Origin: Zavarzinella sp.
Lineage (GTDB): Bacteria > Planctomycetota > Planctomycetia > Gemmatales > Gemmataceae
DNA: 64,000 bases
Reading direction: 5' to 3'
Assembly (NCBI GenBank): GCA_041399155.1
Contig: JAWKTI010000006.1
Location: 186,001 to 250,000, forward strand
The notes beneath the pieces are model-generated. The model worked only from the letters and a program-made list of their open reading frames with translations, was not told the DNA's origin and made no database searches. Shown here in pieces: positions 15,537-25,326 of the stretch. The position numbers were made by a program, and so were the translations under genes. Numbering within the stretch: position 1 is the first letter of the stretch; each line of letters starts with the position of its first letter.

Positions 15537-17906
15537 GTGGGGACAGTATGGTTTGCCGCACCAGAACAGATTAAGGGTGAAACGATTGGCTTTGATACCG
15601 ATGTTTATTCGGTAACGGCCACATTGTTCTATCTGCTGACAGGTCAAGCCCCCCACCAATCGGACAGTTTGACCAGTTCAATGGCCAAAACGCTGTCCGA
15701 ATCGCCAGCCTCTGCACGAATTCTGAACCCAAATGTCAGTAAATCGCTGGAACGGGTTCTGATGACCGGCCTGGAACGAGACCGCGAACGGCGGTATGGC
15801 ACACTGGATGAATTGCGGGAAGATCTGGAAGCCCTGTTGCCCGAACGACAGTTGCCGGCCCGCCCACGCCTGCGGATTGCGGCCTATTGCATCGATCTGC
15901 TGCTGGTGGCACTGGTCGCACTGCCAATTGATATTCTGCTGGAACTTTCTGGTTTTAAACCACTCTTTCGAGTGGGGGTCTTCAACACCTCGTGGACGAT
16001 GCTGATCATCATGTTCAGCTATTTCACTGTTGGTGAGGGATGGTATGGTACCACTCTGGGGAAAATTCTGATCGGCTTGCGAGTGATTCGCCACCGTCAG
16101 GTAGAACCGCCGGGCATCCCCAGGGCACTGGCGCGAATGTCGTTATTTCTGGCTCTCGTCTTTCTGACCGTCAATTTTGGCTGGCTGACGAGGCAGTTGA
16201 TGAACTGGACGGGGATCATGATTCCCGGGCTGCCGATTGTCACCGCACTGATCGCTGCGGTGGCTGGCGGGATTGGCCTGTCGATCATGTTTCGCAAAAA
16301 GTGGGGCTTTCGAGCCCTGTACGACATGGCCACCGACTGTGCGGTCATTATTCGGATGCGTCTTCAATGCGAACTGCGGTTTGCCGCCCACGCAGGAAAC
16401 TGGCTGGACGATCTGGCGAAAACACTACCGAAATCAAGCGACCTGCCTTCGATTCCGGGCGTGGAAGTCCTCGCCAGAATTGAGCAACCACCCGGTCACC
16501 CGCACCTGTTTCTGGCTAAAGATATTACCCTGAGCCGGCGATTGCTGATTGAACTGGAAGAGATTTCGGCTGATACGGAATTGATGGTCGATACTGGCCC
16601 CACCCGTTTGCGAAATACGGGCCGTGGGGAGCTTCAGTGGCAGAATCAACGGATGCGCTGGCTGGCATTCAACGCACCCCTGGGGGCGGCTTTTATTGAT
16701 GTGGTTGATCCGGCGAAACCGCTGCAATGGCCACAGATTTACCCACTGCTGGTGCAACTGGTTGAAGAAATAGACCGTGGGCGGAAGGATGATTCGTTGC
16801 CGGAGCACCTCAATCTGGCACAATTGTGGCTGGAGCCGAATGGTCGTTTGAGAATTATCGACTTTGTACTGCCCAACAAACGGAATCTGCAAATTGCTGA
16901 TGCGGAAAACGAAGTAAAATTACTGCGTGAATTCATTACGCTGGCATTTGAAGGTCAGCCACGGTGTTGTCAGCAGCCACCAGAGGCACCCCTGCCACTG
17001 GCGGCTCGTCAGGTCATTGAACAGATATTTGCCGACGACATTTATCCGGAACGATTAGCCCATGATCTGAACGACTTGCGAACGATGCCACGCAATACAT
17101 CCACGACCCTGCGTGCGGCACATATTGGTGTGCAAAGTCTGCTGATGAGCATGGGCTTTGGTCTGTTGTTGTTGATTCCCACGTTTTTTCAATTCCAGCA
17201 GACCTACATCGCCCACCAGGAATACCGTACTTTACAGGACAGCAACAATGCCCTGACTGCCATGATGCAGTTGCCACCAGAAAAAGCCCCCGCGTGGGTG
17301 AAAAAAATGCCGCCGCAGGAAATCCAGGTGGTGATGGGTTATCTGGAACATGAGGTGGATGAAAGTGAAAAACTGCTGGAACAGCAGCACAGCTATATGA
17401 ATCAGTTTGAGCGAACAGTGTTTGAGCAGGTGATTTCGGAACTGGCCAGCGAAGAGCGACCATTACCGCCGATCAGCCCCAACCACCTGGGTGGAATTAC
17501 CGAATCCCGCGTGCAGGATCGGCTGGAAGCTGCCCGCAGCAGCAACGGTAAATCGCTGATGCTGTTGCAAACTGGCTGGGCACTATTTTTCTGGCCACTC
17601 TGTGCCCTGGTATTCAACGGTGGTATTGGAATGTGGATTGCTGGCGTGGCGGTTGTCAATCGTCATGGTCTGCGGGCCAATCGCATGATTGTGCTGGTGC
17701 GATCAATGCTTACCTGGCTGCCTTTTTACCTGGTGTGCATTCTGGCAATGTGGATCATCGTCAAGCATCCTGAGCTGCACGACCTGCGGCTGTTTCTGCT
17801 GATGCTGGCACCCGCAACACTGGTTGCCTATCTCTTTCTGGCATTACGCCGACCAGAGCGATCACCCGTTGATCAACTTTTCAAGACTTACATTGTCCCA
17901 CGTTAG
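15537..17906 (+). CDS. Kinase C-lobe, RDD membrane domain, pseudokinase-like domain and transmembrane tail
   Basis: This is the continuation of the 14812 gene, open upstream to the DFG at about 15459. The kinase C-lobe has WFAAPEQIKG and DVYSV. An RDD domain follows (about 118-250; LRIAAYCIDLLLVALVALP, WYGTTLGKILIGLRVIRH). Next comes a kinase-like region (about 295-500) with LAKDITLSRRLLIELEE where the ATP-binding Lys is Glu, and EHLNLAQLWLEPNGRLRIIDF where the HRD triad is absent but IDF is kept, so it is probably a pseudokinase. A membrane segment (LLMSMGFGLLLLIPTFF), a coiled segment and three more hydrophobic segments close the 789 residues. This suggests a membrane-bound sensor kinase. 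The start coordinate is the first possible start in this frame, not a true initiation site. Confidence 0.82.
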   Translation: MGTVWFAAPEQIKGETIGFDTDVYSVTATLFYLLTGQAPHQSDSLTSSMAKTLSESPASARILNPNVSKSLERVLMTGLERDRERRYGTLDELREDLEALLPERQLPARPRLRIAAYCIDLLLVALVALPIDILLELSGFKPLFRVGVFNTSWTMLIIMFSYFTVGEGWYGTTLGKILIGLRVIRHRQVEPPGIPRALARMSLFLALVFLTVNFGWLTRQLMNWTGIMIPGLPIVTALIAAVAGGIGLSIMFRKKWGFRALYDMATDCAVIIRMRLQCELRFAAHAGNWLDDLAKTLPKSSDLPSIPGVEVLARIEQPPGHPHLFLAKDITLSRRLLIELEEISADTELMVDTGPTRLRNTGRGELQWQNQRMRWLAFNAPLGAAFIDVVDPAKPLQWPQIYPLLVQLVEEIDRGRKDDSLPEHLNLAQLWLEPNGRLRIIDFVLPNKRNLQIADAENEVKLLREFITLAFEGQPRCCQQPPEAPLPLAARQVIEQIFADDIYPERLAHDLNDLRTMPRNTSTTLRAAHIGVQSLLMSMGFGLLLLIPTFFQFQQTYIAHQEYRTLQDSNNALTAMMQLPPEKAPAWVKKMPPQEIQVVMGYLEHEVDESEKLLEQQHSYMNQFERTVFEQVISELASEERPLPPISPNHLGGITESRVQDRLEAARSSNGKSLMLLQTGWALFFWPLCALVFNGGIGMWIAGVAVVNRHGLRANRMIVLVRSMLTWLPFYLVCILAMWIIVKHPELHDLRLFLLMLAPATLVAYLFLALRRPERSPVDQLFKTYIVPR

Positions 17907-18154
17907 GTTTTTTGCCTCCCACACTGCGACAGATTTCTGGAACAGAAAAGGATCTGTGTTTGCGTGATACCTGCATCTCCAAGATGCATGAGAAAAAATT
18001 AATCTATTGCCAGATTGCGGGAAATTTCTGCATCAAGCGCAAGCCTTTGCCAGCACAGCATTTGCACTGATGGGTGGGTGAAAATTTTACCCTTGTCGTC
18101 CGTGCCGAATTGCGTTATCGGTCACGCAGGAATTTGCTACAGGGAGGATACTGT

Positions 18155-18562
18155 ATGTGGAATCGATCGACGATGTGGTGCATGGCTGCGATGGTATTCG
18201 GATTTTGCACAAGTGTGCAAGCACAAATTATTCGCATACCCAAACATATGTTGGATGATTGCCAGTTACCAATTCCTGTGGGACGATTTATCGAAACCAA
18301 GGAACCACCAAAGGCACTGGCACCCGCTTTTGTGGGGCACTTACCAGCGCAACTACCTGCCAAACAAGCAGTTAGCAATGCAGAACCAGTGCAGCGAGTG
18401 TCTTATTCTCTGCCAGCAGAAGACGACCTGAACGCTATTAAACTTCAAGTATTATGGCGCGCAGCGAAGGAGTACCGCACCGCAATGGCTACAGGTGACA
18501 TGATTGCCGCAGACAAATGGGGCAAACTTCTGGACGATGCCCTGAAAGCGACCAGCAGATAG
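18155..18562 (+). CDS. Small exported protein, hypothetical
   Basis: The ATG at 18155 follows a good ribosome site (GGGAGG, 18142-18147). The 135-residue product begins with a cleavable signal peptide (MWNRSTMWCMAAMVFGFC, ending about VQA). A proline-rich middle is followed by a charged amphipathic helix (DDLNAIKLQVLWRAAKEYRT, DKWGKLLDDALKA). No domain is recognised. The C-terminal helix could be a protein-binding element. It stands alone between the kinase gene and a convergent small gene. Confidence 0.6.
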   Translation: MWNRSTMWCMAAMVFGFCTSVQAQIIRIPKHMLDDCQLPIPVGRFIETKEPPKALAPAFVGHLPAQLPAKQAVSNAEPVQRVSYSLPAEDDLNAIKLQVLWRAAKEYRTAMATGDMIAADKWGKLLDDALKATSR

Positions 18563-18578
18563 AGGAACGGTCCCTTTT

Positions 18579-18800
18579 TTAGCGGCGATCAGGATTGCCG
18601 GGCGGTGGTGCCGGCGGGGCTGCTACCACCACAGGTTGGCCACCATTATTGTTGTTGGATACCACGTTACCGCCACTATCCACCATCACGCTATTGGTCT
18701 GGATCTGAACAGGTTGCTGAACTACCACACCAACAGTACCAGATGGGAGGGTACGTTCTTCAATTTGTTCCACATTCAATCGAACATTGTTGTCTGGCAT
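18579..18800 (-). CDS. Small protein with planctomycete 'ExRxLPS' motif and Pro-rich tail
   Basis: The 73-residue product begins MPDNNVRLNVEQIEERTLPS. 'L..E.LE.R..PS' is the N-terminal pattern seen at the start of many large planctomycete surface proteins. After that come Val/Gln-rich repeats, MVDSGGNVVSNNNNGGQ and a PPAPPPG tail. A second short protein of the same design is at 25105-25326, and both share VDSGGNV. No catalytic domain exists. It could be a stand-alone surface or secretion substrate. Confidence 0.6.
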   Translation of the reverse strand: MPDNNVRLNVEQIEERTLPSGTVGVVVQQPVQIQTNSVMVDSGGNVVSNNNNGGQPVVVAAPPAPPPGNPDRR

Positions 18801-19059
18801 CGCTTGATCACCGAATAATTAAGGACTGCGAATCTTTCGACTTTCATACACTGCAGACTAGAACAGGACCAAAATACAAATTTGAATTTTGTCAACCGAA
18901 TTGGGAAATAATTTGGCTAATTTTCAGTTCTGAGAAAATTTCTCGCGCCACAGTCAGCAATTCATGCGTGGGAAGAATTGAGAGTGAAAAGCAAATTTTG
19001 GCTTGAAAACAAATGTTTTGTCAGGGAACGAATTCGACAATTTCAACCATTCCCACGAA

Positions 19060-19929
19060 TTACATCGTTCGAGTTGCAGCAAGGACGCGGTCGTTGCCGG
19101 AAAAATCTTTCAGAATCCGAATATTTGCCCATTCCGGCTGTGCGGCAAAAAGTTCCTTTACCGCAATCCCCTGCTGGTAACCAATTTCTGCCAGTAAATG
19201 CCCACCGTGGTGCAGATGTGCTGCCGCATCGGTGGCCAGCGAACGATAAAACCTCAGCCCATCTGGTGGGGCCAGCAGTGCCATCGTTGGCTCGAAGTTT
19301 TTTACTCCGGCATCCACTTCGGTCCATTCGGCTTCGGAAATGTACGGTGGATTGGTGGCAATCAGATCGAATGTTGCATCCGGTGACACGGCCTGCCACC
19401 AGTCACCATGCAGAAATTGCAGCCGATCCCCCACAGAATGGAGTGCGGCGTTCCCTTTTGCCACCTCCAGTGCGTCCAGAGACAGATCAATCGCCTGCAG
19501 GTGGGCCAGGGGCAGCGATTTTGCCAGCGTTACTGCAATACAGCCACTACCAGTGCCCATATCCAGTATCTGGGCAGGTTTTTTGGCATCAATCAACCGA
19601 AGTGCTTCCATTACCAGCACTTCCGTGTCAGGACGTGGGATCAGCACCGCCGGCGAAACATGAAACTTTAATGAGAAAAACTCTTTTTCACCCACCAGAT
19701 AGGCAATCGGGGTGCCTTCGGTGCGTCTTCGGATCAGTTCGCGGTATTGCTGGCGAATGGAATCGCTCGCAAGTTCCGAGAACCGCACGTAGAGGTCGAT
19801 TTTGCTGCACCCCAAGGTGTGTGCCAGCAGAATTTGAGCTTCCAGGCGGGGTTGCTCCACCCCACGATTGCGAAAATAGTCTTCAGTCCAGGTGAGCAGG
19901 CGCTGAATGGTCCAGACATCCGATGTCAT
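19060..19929 (-). CDS. prmC: Peptide chain release factor N5-glutamine methyltransferase
   Basis: The 289-residue enzyme methylates the Gln of the GGQ motif of release factors using S-adenosylmethionine. An N-terminal helical domain (to about residue 85; AYLVGEKEFFSLKF) binds the factor. The Rossmann domain has ILDMGTGSGCIAVTLAKSLP for SAM binding and the NPPYISEAEW motif that holds the glutamine amide. Length and motifs are complete. It lies 56 bases downstream of prfA, its substrate gene, on the same strand, the classic arrangement. The start at 19929 follows a plausible spacer, and no closer alternative is needed. Confidence 0.95.
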   Translation of the reverse strand: MTSDVWTIQRLLTWTEDYFRNRGVEQPRLEAQILLAHTLGCSKIDLYVRFSELASDSIRQQYRELIRRRTEGTPIAYLVGEKEFFSLKFHVSPAVLIPRPDTEVLVMEALRLIDAKKPAQILDMGTGSGCIAVTLAKSLPLAHLQAIDLSLDALEVAKGNAALHSVGDRLQFLHGDWWQAVSPDATFDLIATNPPYISEAEWTEVDAGVKNFEPTMALLAPPDGLRFYRSLATDAAAHLHHGGHLLAEIGYQQGIAVKELFAAQPEWANIRILKDFSGNDRVLAATRTM

Positions 19930-19985
19930 TCGTGGGGGTGTCCTAATTTGGCACAGTCATCTGTAAGTTCTTATCGGGGCGATAG

Positions 19986-21062
19986 TTACGACATTTGTGA
20001 CAATCGTTGCTGTTTGTCGTATTCCCGCAGGGCGTTGATCAGCTCATCCATTTCGCCCATCATCGTTTGGTCGAGGGTGTGCAGAGTCAGATTGATGCGG
20101 TGGTCCGTAATGCGGTTTTGTGGGAAGTTATAGGTTCGAATGCGGTCGTTTCTGCCACCGGAACCGATCTGATTTTTGCGAAATTCGGCCCGTTCCTGGG
20201 CGATCCTTGCCTGCTGTCGTTCAAAAATCCGGCTTCGCAGCACCCGCATGGCTCGCTCGCGGTTTTTGTGCTGACTGCGTTCATCCTGACATTTTACTTC
20301 AATCTCGTCGGATGTGCCCCGTTTATACCACAAACGAACCGCAGATTCCGTCTTATTGACGTGCTGCCCACCAGCACCACCGGCCCGCATCGTTTCAAAC
20401 TCGATATCATCCGGTTTGATATCCACCTGCACTTCGGTGGGTTCCGGCATCACGGCCACAGTGGCAGCGGAAGTGTGAATTCGGCCCTGAGTTTCGGTTT
20501 TGGGAACGCGCTGCACGCGGTGCCCACCCGATTCGTAACGCATTTTCTGAAAAATGCCTTCGCCACTCAGGCTGAAGACGATTTCTTTGTATCCACCAGC
20601 TTCCCCTTCACTGTAGTCAATCGTCTCAATCGCCCAGCCGTTTGCACGTGCGTAGCGGGTATACATATCCAGCAGGTTGCCTGCAAAAATTGCCGCTTCA
20701 TCCCCACCGGTGCCCGCACGGATTTCGACAAACAGGCTGTCGAAGTCTTCGTCCGGATCCACTAAAAGCTGGTCTTCGATCTTGTTTTTCAGTTCGCCAA
20801 GTCGGGTTTGCAGGTTTTTCAGCTCTTCTTCGGCATAAACCCGCATCTCTTCATCGGCTTCCTGTTCCAGCAATTCCTTTGCATCCTGGATACTGGCTTC
20901 TACTTCCTGATATTCGATGTAGGGTTTCACCAGTTTGCCCAGACTACTCAGTTCGCGGGCAATCTGGTTATAGTTGCTCGGATTGGCTGCAATCTCGGGA
21001 TCGCCCAACAGGGTTTCCAGTTCGCGGTAACGACCTAGTTTTGTAATCAGCGACGGCCACAT
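19986..21062 (-). CDS. prfA: Peptide chain release factor 1
   Basis: The 358-residue RF1 recognises UAA and UAG stop codons and triggers peptide release. It has the GGQ motif (GAGGQHVNKTESAVR, near residue 230), the SGGHRVQRVPKTETQGRIHTS region and the basic tail HKNRERAMRVLRSRIFE. An acidic coiled N-terminus (EEADEEMRVYAEEELKN) is normal for class I factors. Length is usual. It forms a unit with prmC downstream. Because UGA is read by RF2 only, this gene says nothing about the in-frame TGA codons noted elsewhere in the window. Confidence 0.96.
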   Translation of the reverse strand: MWPSLITKLGRYRELETLLGDPEIAANPSNYNQIARELSSLGKLVKPYIEYQEVEASIQDAKELLEQEADEEMRVYAEEELKNLQTRLGELKNKIEDQLLVDPDEDFDSLFVEIRAGTGGDEAAIFAGNLLDMYTRYARANGWAIETIDYSEGEAGGYKEIVFSLSGEGIFQKMRYESGGHRVQRVPKTETQGRIHTSAATVAVMPEPTEVQVDIKPDDIEFETMRAGGAGGQHVNKTESAVRLWYKRGTSDEIEVKCQDERSQHKNRERAMRVLRSRIFERQQARIAQERAEFRKNQIGSGGRNDRIRTYNFPQNRITDHRINLTLHTLDQTMMGEMDELINALREYDKQQRLSQMS

Positions 21063-21450
21063 GTCAGCGACTTCCCAAATGCCTAAAAGTGTATTTTATA
21101 GCACGTTACGAATATTGTGCAGATCGAATGAGGGAAACTGGTATTCCCATCGCTGAAAATGAATGGAAATCACCTTTCATCTGTAATGAAACCCAATCTT
21201 TTGTGAAAAATCCCTTGTGCTCCCACTCTCTCAAGGGGAATTTGACCGCCAAAACGCTAAGACACCGAGAAGTCAAATTGCACCGGATTCCCGCCTTGGC
21301 TGGAATGACAATTGGATATTGCTTTGCGACTTTGCGGTCAATTTGAAAAAGAAATCCTCTTGCAGGCACTGTGGGCGATGAAGGCAACAACTCCAGTATC
21401 AGTGGTACAAATTGTATTCCTGGCGACGTAACGTCAAGAAACTGGAAAAC
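21063..21450. other. Intergenic, with inverted repeat and REP-like element
   Basis: No gene is supported. The segment 21228-21344 contains an inverted pair (AATTTGACCGCCAAAACGC and GCGACTTTGCGGTCAATTT) around a REP-like element (GGATTCCCGCCTTGGCTGG). Confidence 0.45.
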
Positions 21451-21475
21451 GAAAAAATCCACCGGAAAGGTGGAT
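21451..21475 (-). terminator. Intrinsic terminator of the His-rich protein gene
   Basis: On the minus strand, stem ATCCACC, loop TTTCC, stem GGTGGAT is followed by a run of T. It lies about 35 bases after the stop of the gene at 21509-22177. Confidence 0.75.
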
Positions 21476-21508
21476 CTTGAACTGCTGAACTTCTTATTTC
21501 ACAACCAC

Positions 21509-22177
21509 TTAGCGGATTCGGATGCCCAGGCGGAAGTCACCTTTACCGATGGTGATCGTCTTGGTGGGAGGCACGAACACAGGTTGTTGCACCACCACAG
21601 GCTGAGGAATAACTTGCACCGGTTGCTGGAAGCCACCGTGCCCGTGGCCTTGGAACCCACCATGACCACTGTGTCGAGGAAAACCACCGCCGTGGCTGGG
21701 GAACCCGTGGCCACCATGTACTGGATGAACAGGAACCCGATTGGTGCGGTACAGTTCGTTCTGCATTGCCACAATGGTTCGGTCCAGGTCGAGCACGCTC
21801 GATTTCAGGTGGATGTATGCCCGTTGATCACATGGGTGAAACCGCAGTTGATCCACCAGTCCAGAAATATGACTGTTCAGTTTATCCAGATCATGCACCG
21901 CAACTTTCATGGTTCTGAAGTCGGCGTTTCGGATTGCCAGTTCGTGAATCTGCCCCGCCAACGCTTCCATCTGCTCGATATCTTCGTGCAAGTGACGGTA
22001 CAGTGGGGTGTTCTTGAAGTGGGCATCCACTTCGGCATGAACCCCGCGTGCCTGACGATCCAGTTGCAAAGCCAGCCGATCGATCACCGCACAGGATTGT
22101 GCGTTTGCGGCAGAACCACTGAAGAAACCCGCTGCCACTACGATTGCTACTACTGAGTATTTGCTGATCATGTTCAT
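21509..22177 (-). CDS. Exported His/Gly-rich protein, hypothetical
   Basis: The 222-residue product has a signal peptide (MNMISKYSVVAIVVAAGFFS, cleaved after about ANA). A helical domain with two Cys (SCAVIDRLALQLDRQARG, FHPCDQRAYIHLKSS) follows. Residues about 155-190 are a His/Gly/Phe-rich segment (HPVHGGHGFPSHGGGFPRHS) and the end is Val/Pro-rich. The His-rich part could bind metal ions, but that is only suggested by composition. The same helical-plus-HG design occurs in other planctomycete exported proteins. A terminator follows directly. Confidence 0.65.
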   Translation of the reverse strand: MNMISKYSVVAIVVAAGFFSGSAANAQSCAVIDRLALQLDRQARGVHAEVDAHFKNTPLYRHLHEDIEQMEALAGQIHELAIRNADFRTMKVAVHDLDKLNSHISGLVDQLRFHPCDQRAYIHLKSSVLDLDRTIVAMQNELYRTNRVPVHPVHGGHGFPSHGGGFPRHSGHGGFQGHGHGGFQQPVQVIPQPVVVQQPVFVPPTKTITIGKGDFRLGIRIR

Positions 22178-22542
22178 TGCCGTTCTCTCTTGTATTCAGT
22201 TTTTTCGTTTTTGCTGAGTGTTTTTCAGTTTTGTCACTCAAGTACACCAGAAGAATGGTCGAAAATGATCTGTTTGCGCGAATTCTGGAAAAATGGTGGA
22301 AGTGCCCAAAGCCTGTTTCAAAATTAGACGGGTCTACAGTCCTTGGAATTGTTTGGAATCGAATACCCGGCCCTTTCGGACCGGGCTAGACTTATACGGC
22401 ACTTCGTGCCTGTGAAATGACCATAGAAGGTCTTGCTGGCCTTGGTAATTAGAATAATTCAAACCCAGCACTTTATGCCATCAAATGATCCCCAGCCCTG
22501 AGGGGCCGCCGTTCTGGAAGATCGCAGAATCGACGCAACTAC
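22178..22542. other. Intergenic, 365 bp
   Basis: No gene is supported. GGCCCTTTCGGACCGGGC near 22371-22387 is a compact palindrome, and CGGCACTTCGTGCCTG near 22396 repeats a motif of the 302-705 region. The promoter of the His-rich gene should lie next to 22178. Confidence 0.4.
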
Positions 22543-24957
22543 TTACTCTTTCGGTTCTTCCGGCTCTTTCATCAGTGGGGGATCGATCACTTGCAGTGCA
22601 TCGTACGCCATGTTACTGTGGGTCAGGTCATTTCGCACCAGGTCGCGCAGCTGGGGGGCTGCCACAATCGCATGTATGCCCAACTGTTTGAGTGTCTGGA
22701 TCGTTTCCCGCACCAATTCCTGATCGGAATCGGCTAAGAGTGGCAGTAATTCCGGGATAAATTCTTTTGCAGCAGGACCAGCAGCTTGCACCACTCCCAG
22801 AATGGCGATTTGCAGTCGTTTTTGGAACGGATTGGCCCGTTCTGGTGGCTGCAGCAGTGCCTTCAGTGTTACAAAATGCCGTGTGCGTTCGCTATCCAGC
22901 ACCTGCAGGCATTCAACCGCACTGACTTGCAGGCTGCGATTACGCTGATCAGCCAGTGCATCCAGGATGATTTTTACACTGGTGGTAGAACTTTCTCCCA
23001 TTTGTATCAGCCCCACCGTGGCCCACAGAATCAAATCTTTCGCAGTGGGTTTATTGACAATTGCCTGCAGATCTGCTTTGGCATCTTTGGCCGCAGGTCC
23101 CAACTCGGCAATTGCCCGCAGTGCCGCCAAACGGTTCGACATGGAGGAATCAGTCAGACCTTTTTTCAAATGAACCGTAGCTTCTGTGGGGCTGATTTTT
23201 GCCACACAGATGAGAGCCAGCTTCCGGACACCACTATCTTTGGATGTGACCAATCCGCCTACGGTACTGGCAGCGGCTTTTGCTGTAGGTCCAATGGCAA
23301 TCAGAGTTTCTAGGCAGTGCTCCTGAATCACCCCGCGGGTGGATGCCTGTTTCAGTTTGTTAATGATCCCAGGTACCGCAGGGGCCGCTTTGCTGCCCAT
23401 TGCCTGAAATGCCTTCAGCGTATCAACAACCATTCCTTCGTCGGGGTGCATGAGATATGGCGTTAACTGTGGGATGGCTGCTGCACCGTCGGCACCATAC
23501 TGGCTGAGGCACAGAATGATGTAGCGAGCCACCTGTGGCTCCAATTTATCCCTGCCCAGCACAGTATCTTTGCTCGGAATCAGCTTTTTGGCCAATGTGG
23601 CAATGGCGGGTTTGCCAGCAGGGCCAATTTTGTATAACGCCCGCACCAGTGGCAGTAGAAATTCGGTCTCCGATTCGGCAGTAATCTGTTTCACCAGTTC
23701 TGGTACTGCGGGATAACCTCTGCGGCCAACACCTTCCAGCACCATACTGGCGAACTGGGCATTGCCGCCACCATCAGCCAGAATGATCGAAATTGGGTCC
23801 AGCACCTCTTTGGGATTGCCACCAAGTTCAAAACCAGTCTGAACCAGTTGCACAATCACATCCCCGGATGCCATGTTCCTGGTGGTTTCCGTGCGTAACG
23901 CTTCCAGCACTGCTTCGCAATGTTCCACCCCATCGTTGCCAAGGTTGGCAAGAATAGCTGCCGCCTGGTGGCGAGCAACCGGATTGTTACTTTTCAGCAG
24001 TTTCAGCACTTCGGGGATGGCTGGTTTGCCAATCCGGCTGAGCGCCACCGCAGCACCGGTGCGGCTATTTGGCTGTTGGCCGGGTTTGGAAGGTCGAATC
24101 ATCAATTCGAGTGCGGTGGGCTCCAGATTATTGATGACATTAACCAGATCGGGAATGGCTGCTTCGGCAGCGACACCTGCACCACCCAGGGCTTCGGCAG
24201 CGGCATTCCGGACATAAATCGCCACTGTGGGGTTCACCATTTCCAGTGCGGTGCTGTTAATTGCTGCCACCAGATGGGGCACCACTTCGGCACCGTAGGG
24301 TTTCAACCAACGCAGTGCCGTGGCCGCATCCTGACAAATGAAAGGATTTTCATTAATTAACAAGCGAACAATCGCCACGGAACTTTTTGGTTTGATATAT
24401 TTGAGTGCCTGATAGCCCGCTTTGCGGATGTTGTCGTCGGGATCAGCGCACAGTACAGCCAGATCATCTGTGGCATACTGGGCATCAGGTCCGATCAGGC
24501 CCAGTGCTTCTGCAGATGCTTCCCGCACCACCCCCATTGGGTCTTTCAAGCCATCTCGCAATATGCGAATCCCACGTTCATTGAGGGCTTTTTTGCCTGG
24601 TGCACCAATACTTTGCAGTGCCAGCACACCCGCTTCCCGCACGCTGCTGATTTTGTCGTCAAAGTGTTGCCCTGTGGGGCTGCAGGTGGGGTCATTCAGC
24701 AGTTCCAGTAGATCATCAATCCATTCTGCAGCTTCTTTCGGCACCTGAGCAATATCGTCCAACCCCGCTTCACGTTGCAGGGGACTGCGGGATTTTAATT
24801 TTTTCAAGTAAGCATCTTTCGACACCACAGGTTCGATAGGTGCGGGTGCCACTAAGTCCGATGCCGATGCAGAGGCCTGTTTTGGTTCTTTTTTGCCGTC
24901 GGAACAACCCGTGAGAAAGATGGTGGCACACAAAAAGATGCGAAAAATGCGATTCAT
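22543..24957 (-). CDS. HEAT-repeat lipoprotein
   Basis: From the ATG at 24957 the product has 804 residues, with a lipoprotein signal (MNRIFRIFLCATIFLTGCSD, lipobox Cys about residue 18). The rest is a continuous array of HEAT/PBS-type helical repeats, seen as recurring blocks such as IPDLVNVINN, IPEVLKLLKS, AVARHQAAAILANLG, AAIPQLTPYLM and FIPELLPLLAD. HEAT arrays act as protein-binding scaffolds. An upstream in-frame Met at 25020 would put 21 residues before the signal and is unlikely. No enzymatic domain is seen. Planctomycetes encode many such proteins. Confidence 0.82.
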   Translation of the reverse strand: MNRIFRIFLCATIFLTGCSDGKKEPKQASASASDLVAPAPIEPVVSKDAYLKKLKSRSPLQREAGLDDIAQVPKEAAEWIDDLLELLNDPTCSPTGQHFDDKISSVREAGVLALQSIGAPGKKALNERGIRILRDGLKDPMGVVREASAEALGLIGPDAQYATDDLAVLCADPDDNIRKAGYQALKYIKPKSSVAIVRLLINENPFICQDAATALRWLKPYGAEVVPHLVAAINSTALEMVNPTVAIYVRNAAAEALGGAGVAAEAAIPDLVNVINNLEPTALELMIRPSKPGQQPNSRTGAAVALSRIGKPAIPEVLKLLKSNNPVARHQAAAILANLGNDGVEHCEAVLEALRTETTRNMASGDVIVQLVQTGFELGGNPKEVLDPISIILADGGGNAQFASMVLEGVGRRGYPAVPELVKQITAESETEFLLPLVRALYKIGPAGKPAIATLAKKLIPSKDTVLGRDKLEPQVARYIILCLSQYGADGAAAIPQLTPYLMHPDEGMVVDTLKAFQAMGSKAAPAVPGIINKLKQASTRGVIQEHCLETLIAIGPTAKAAASTVGGLVTSKDSGVRKLALICVAKISPTEATVHLKKGLTDSSMSNRLAALRAIAELGPAAKDAKADLQAIVNKPTAKDLILWATVGLIQMGESSTTSVKIILDALADQRNRSLQVSAVECLQVLDSERTRHFVTLKALLQPPERANPFQKRLQIAILGVVQAAGPAAKEFIPELLPLLADSDQELVRETIQTLKQLGIHAIVAAPQLRDLVRNDLTHSNMAYDALQVIDPPLMKEPEEPKE

Positions 24958-25104
24958 GACAGATGTCGCCCCCCAGATTTGGATACGTCGTATTATCGCT
25001 GTTCGTGAGGGGAAGTTCAACCGTAAACCGGTTTAAACGAAAAGGTTCAGTTGCCGCGTTGAATGGCACTGAAAATGGTAATAAATTTGAAGATAAGGAA
25101 CTTG

Positions 25105-25326
25105 TTATGGATTCGACGGAGGCGGTGGGGGAGGAGGATTGCTGACAACAGGTCCCGTATTACTTCCACCAGGAAGCACATTGCCACCACTGTCGACAAT
25201 GACATTGGTGCTGGATTCGAGCACAGAACCGATTTGTACTGTGCTGCTGATACCCACTTTCAAGGCACCTGGTGTCACTCGTTCTTCAAAAGACTCCAAA
25301 TTCAGACGAGCAAAAGAAGATCTCAT
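25105..25326 (-). CDS. Small protein with 'ExRxTPG' motif and poly-Pro tail
   Basis: The 73-residue product begins MRSSFARLNLESFEERVTPG, the same N-terminal surface-protein pattern as the 18579 gene. It is followed by Ser/Val-rich repeats, a shared VDSGGNV and the tail PPPPPPPSNP. The two proteins have the same length and design but differ in sequence, so they are probably paralogues. No globular domain is present. Confidence 0.6.
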   Translation of the reverse strand: MRSSFARLNLESFEERVTPGALKVGISSTVQIGSVLESSTNVIVDSGGNVLPGGSNTGPVVSNPPPPPPPSNP

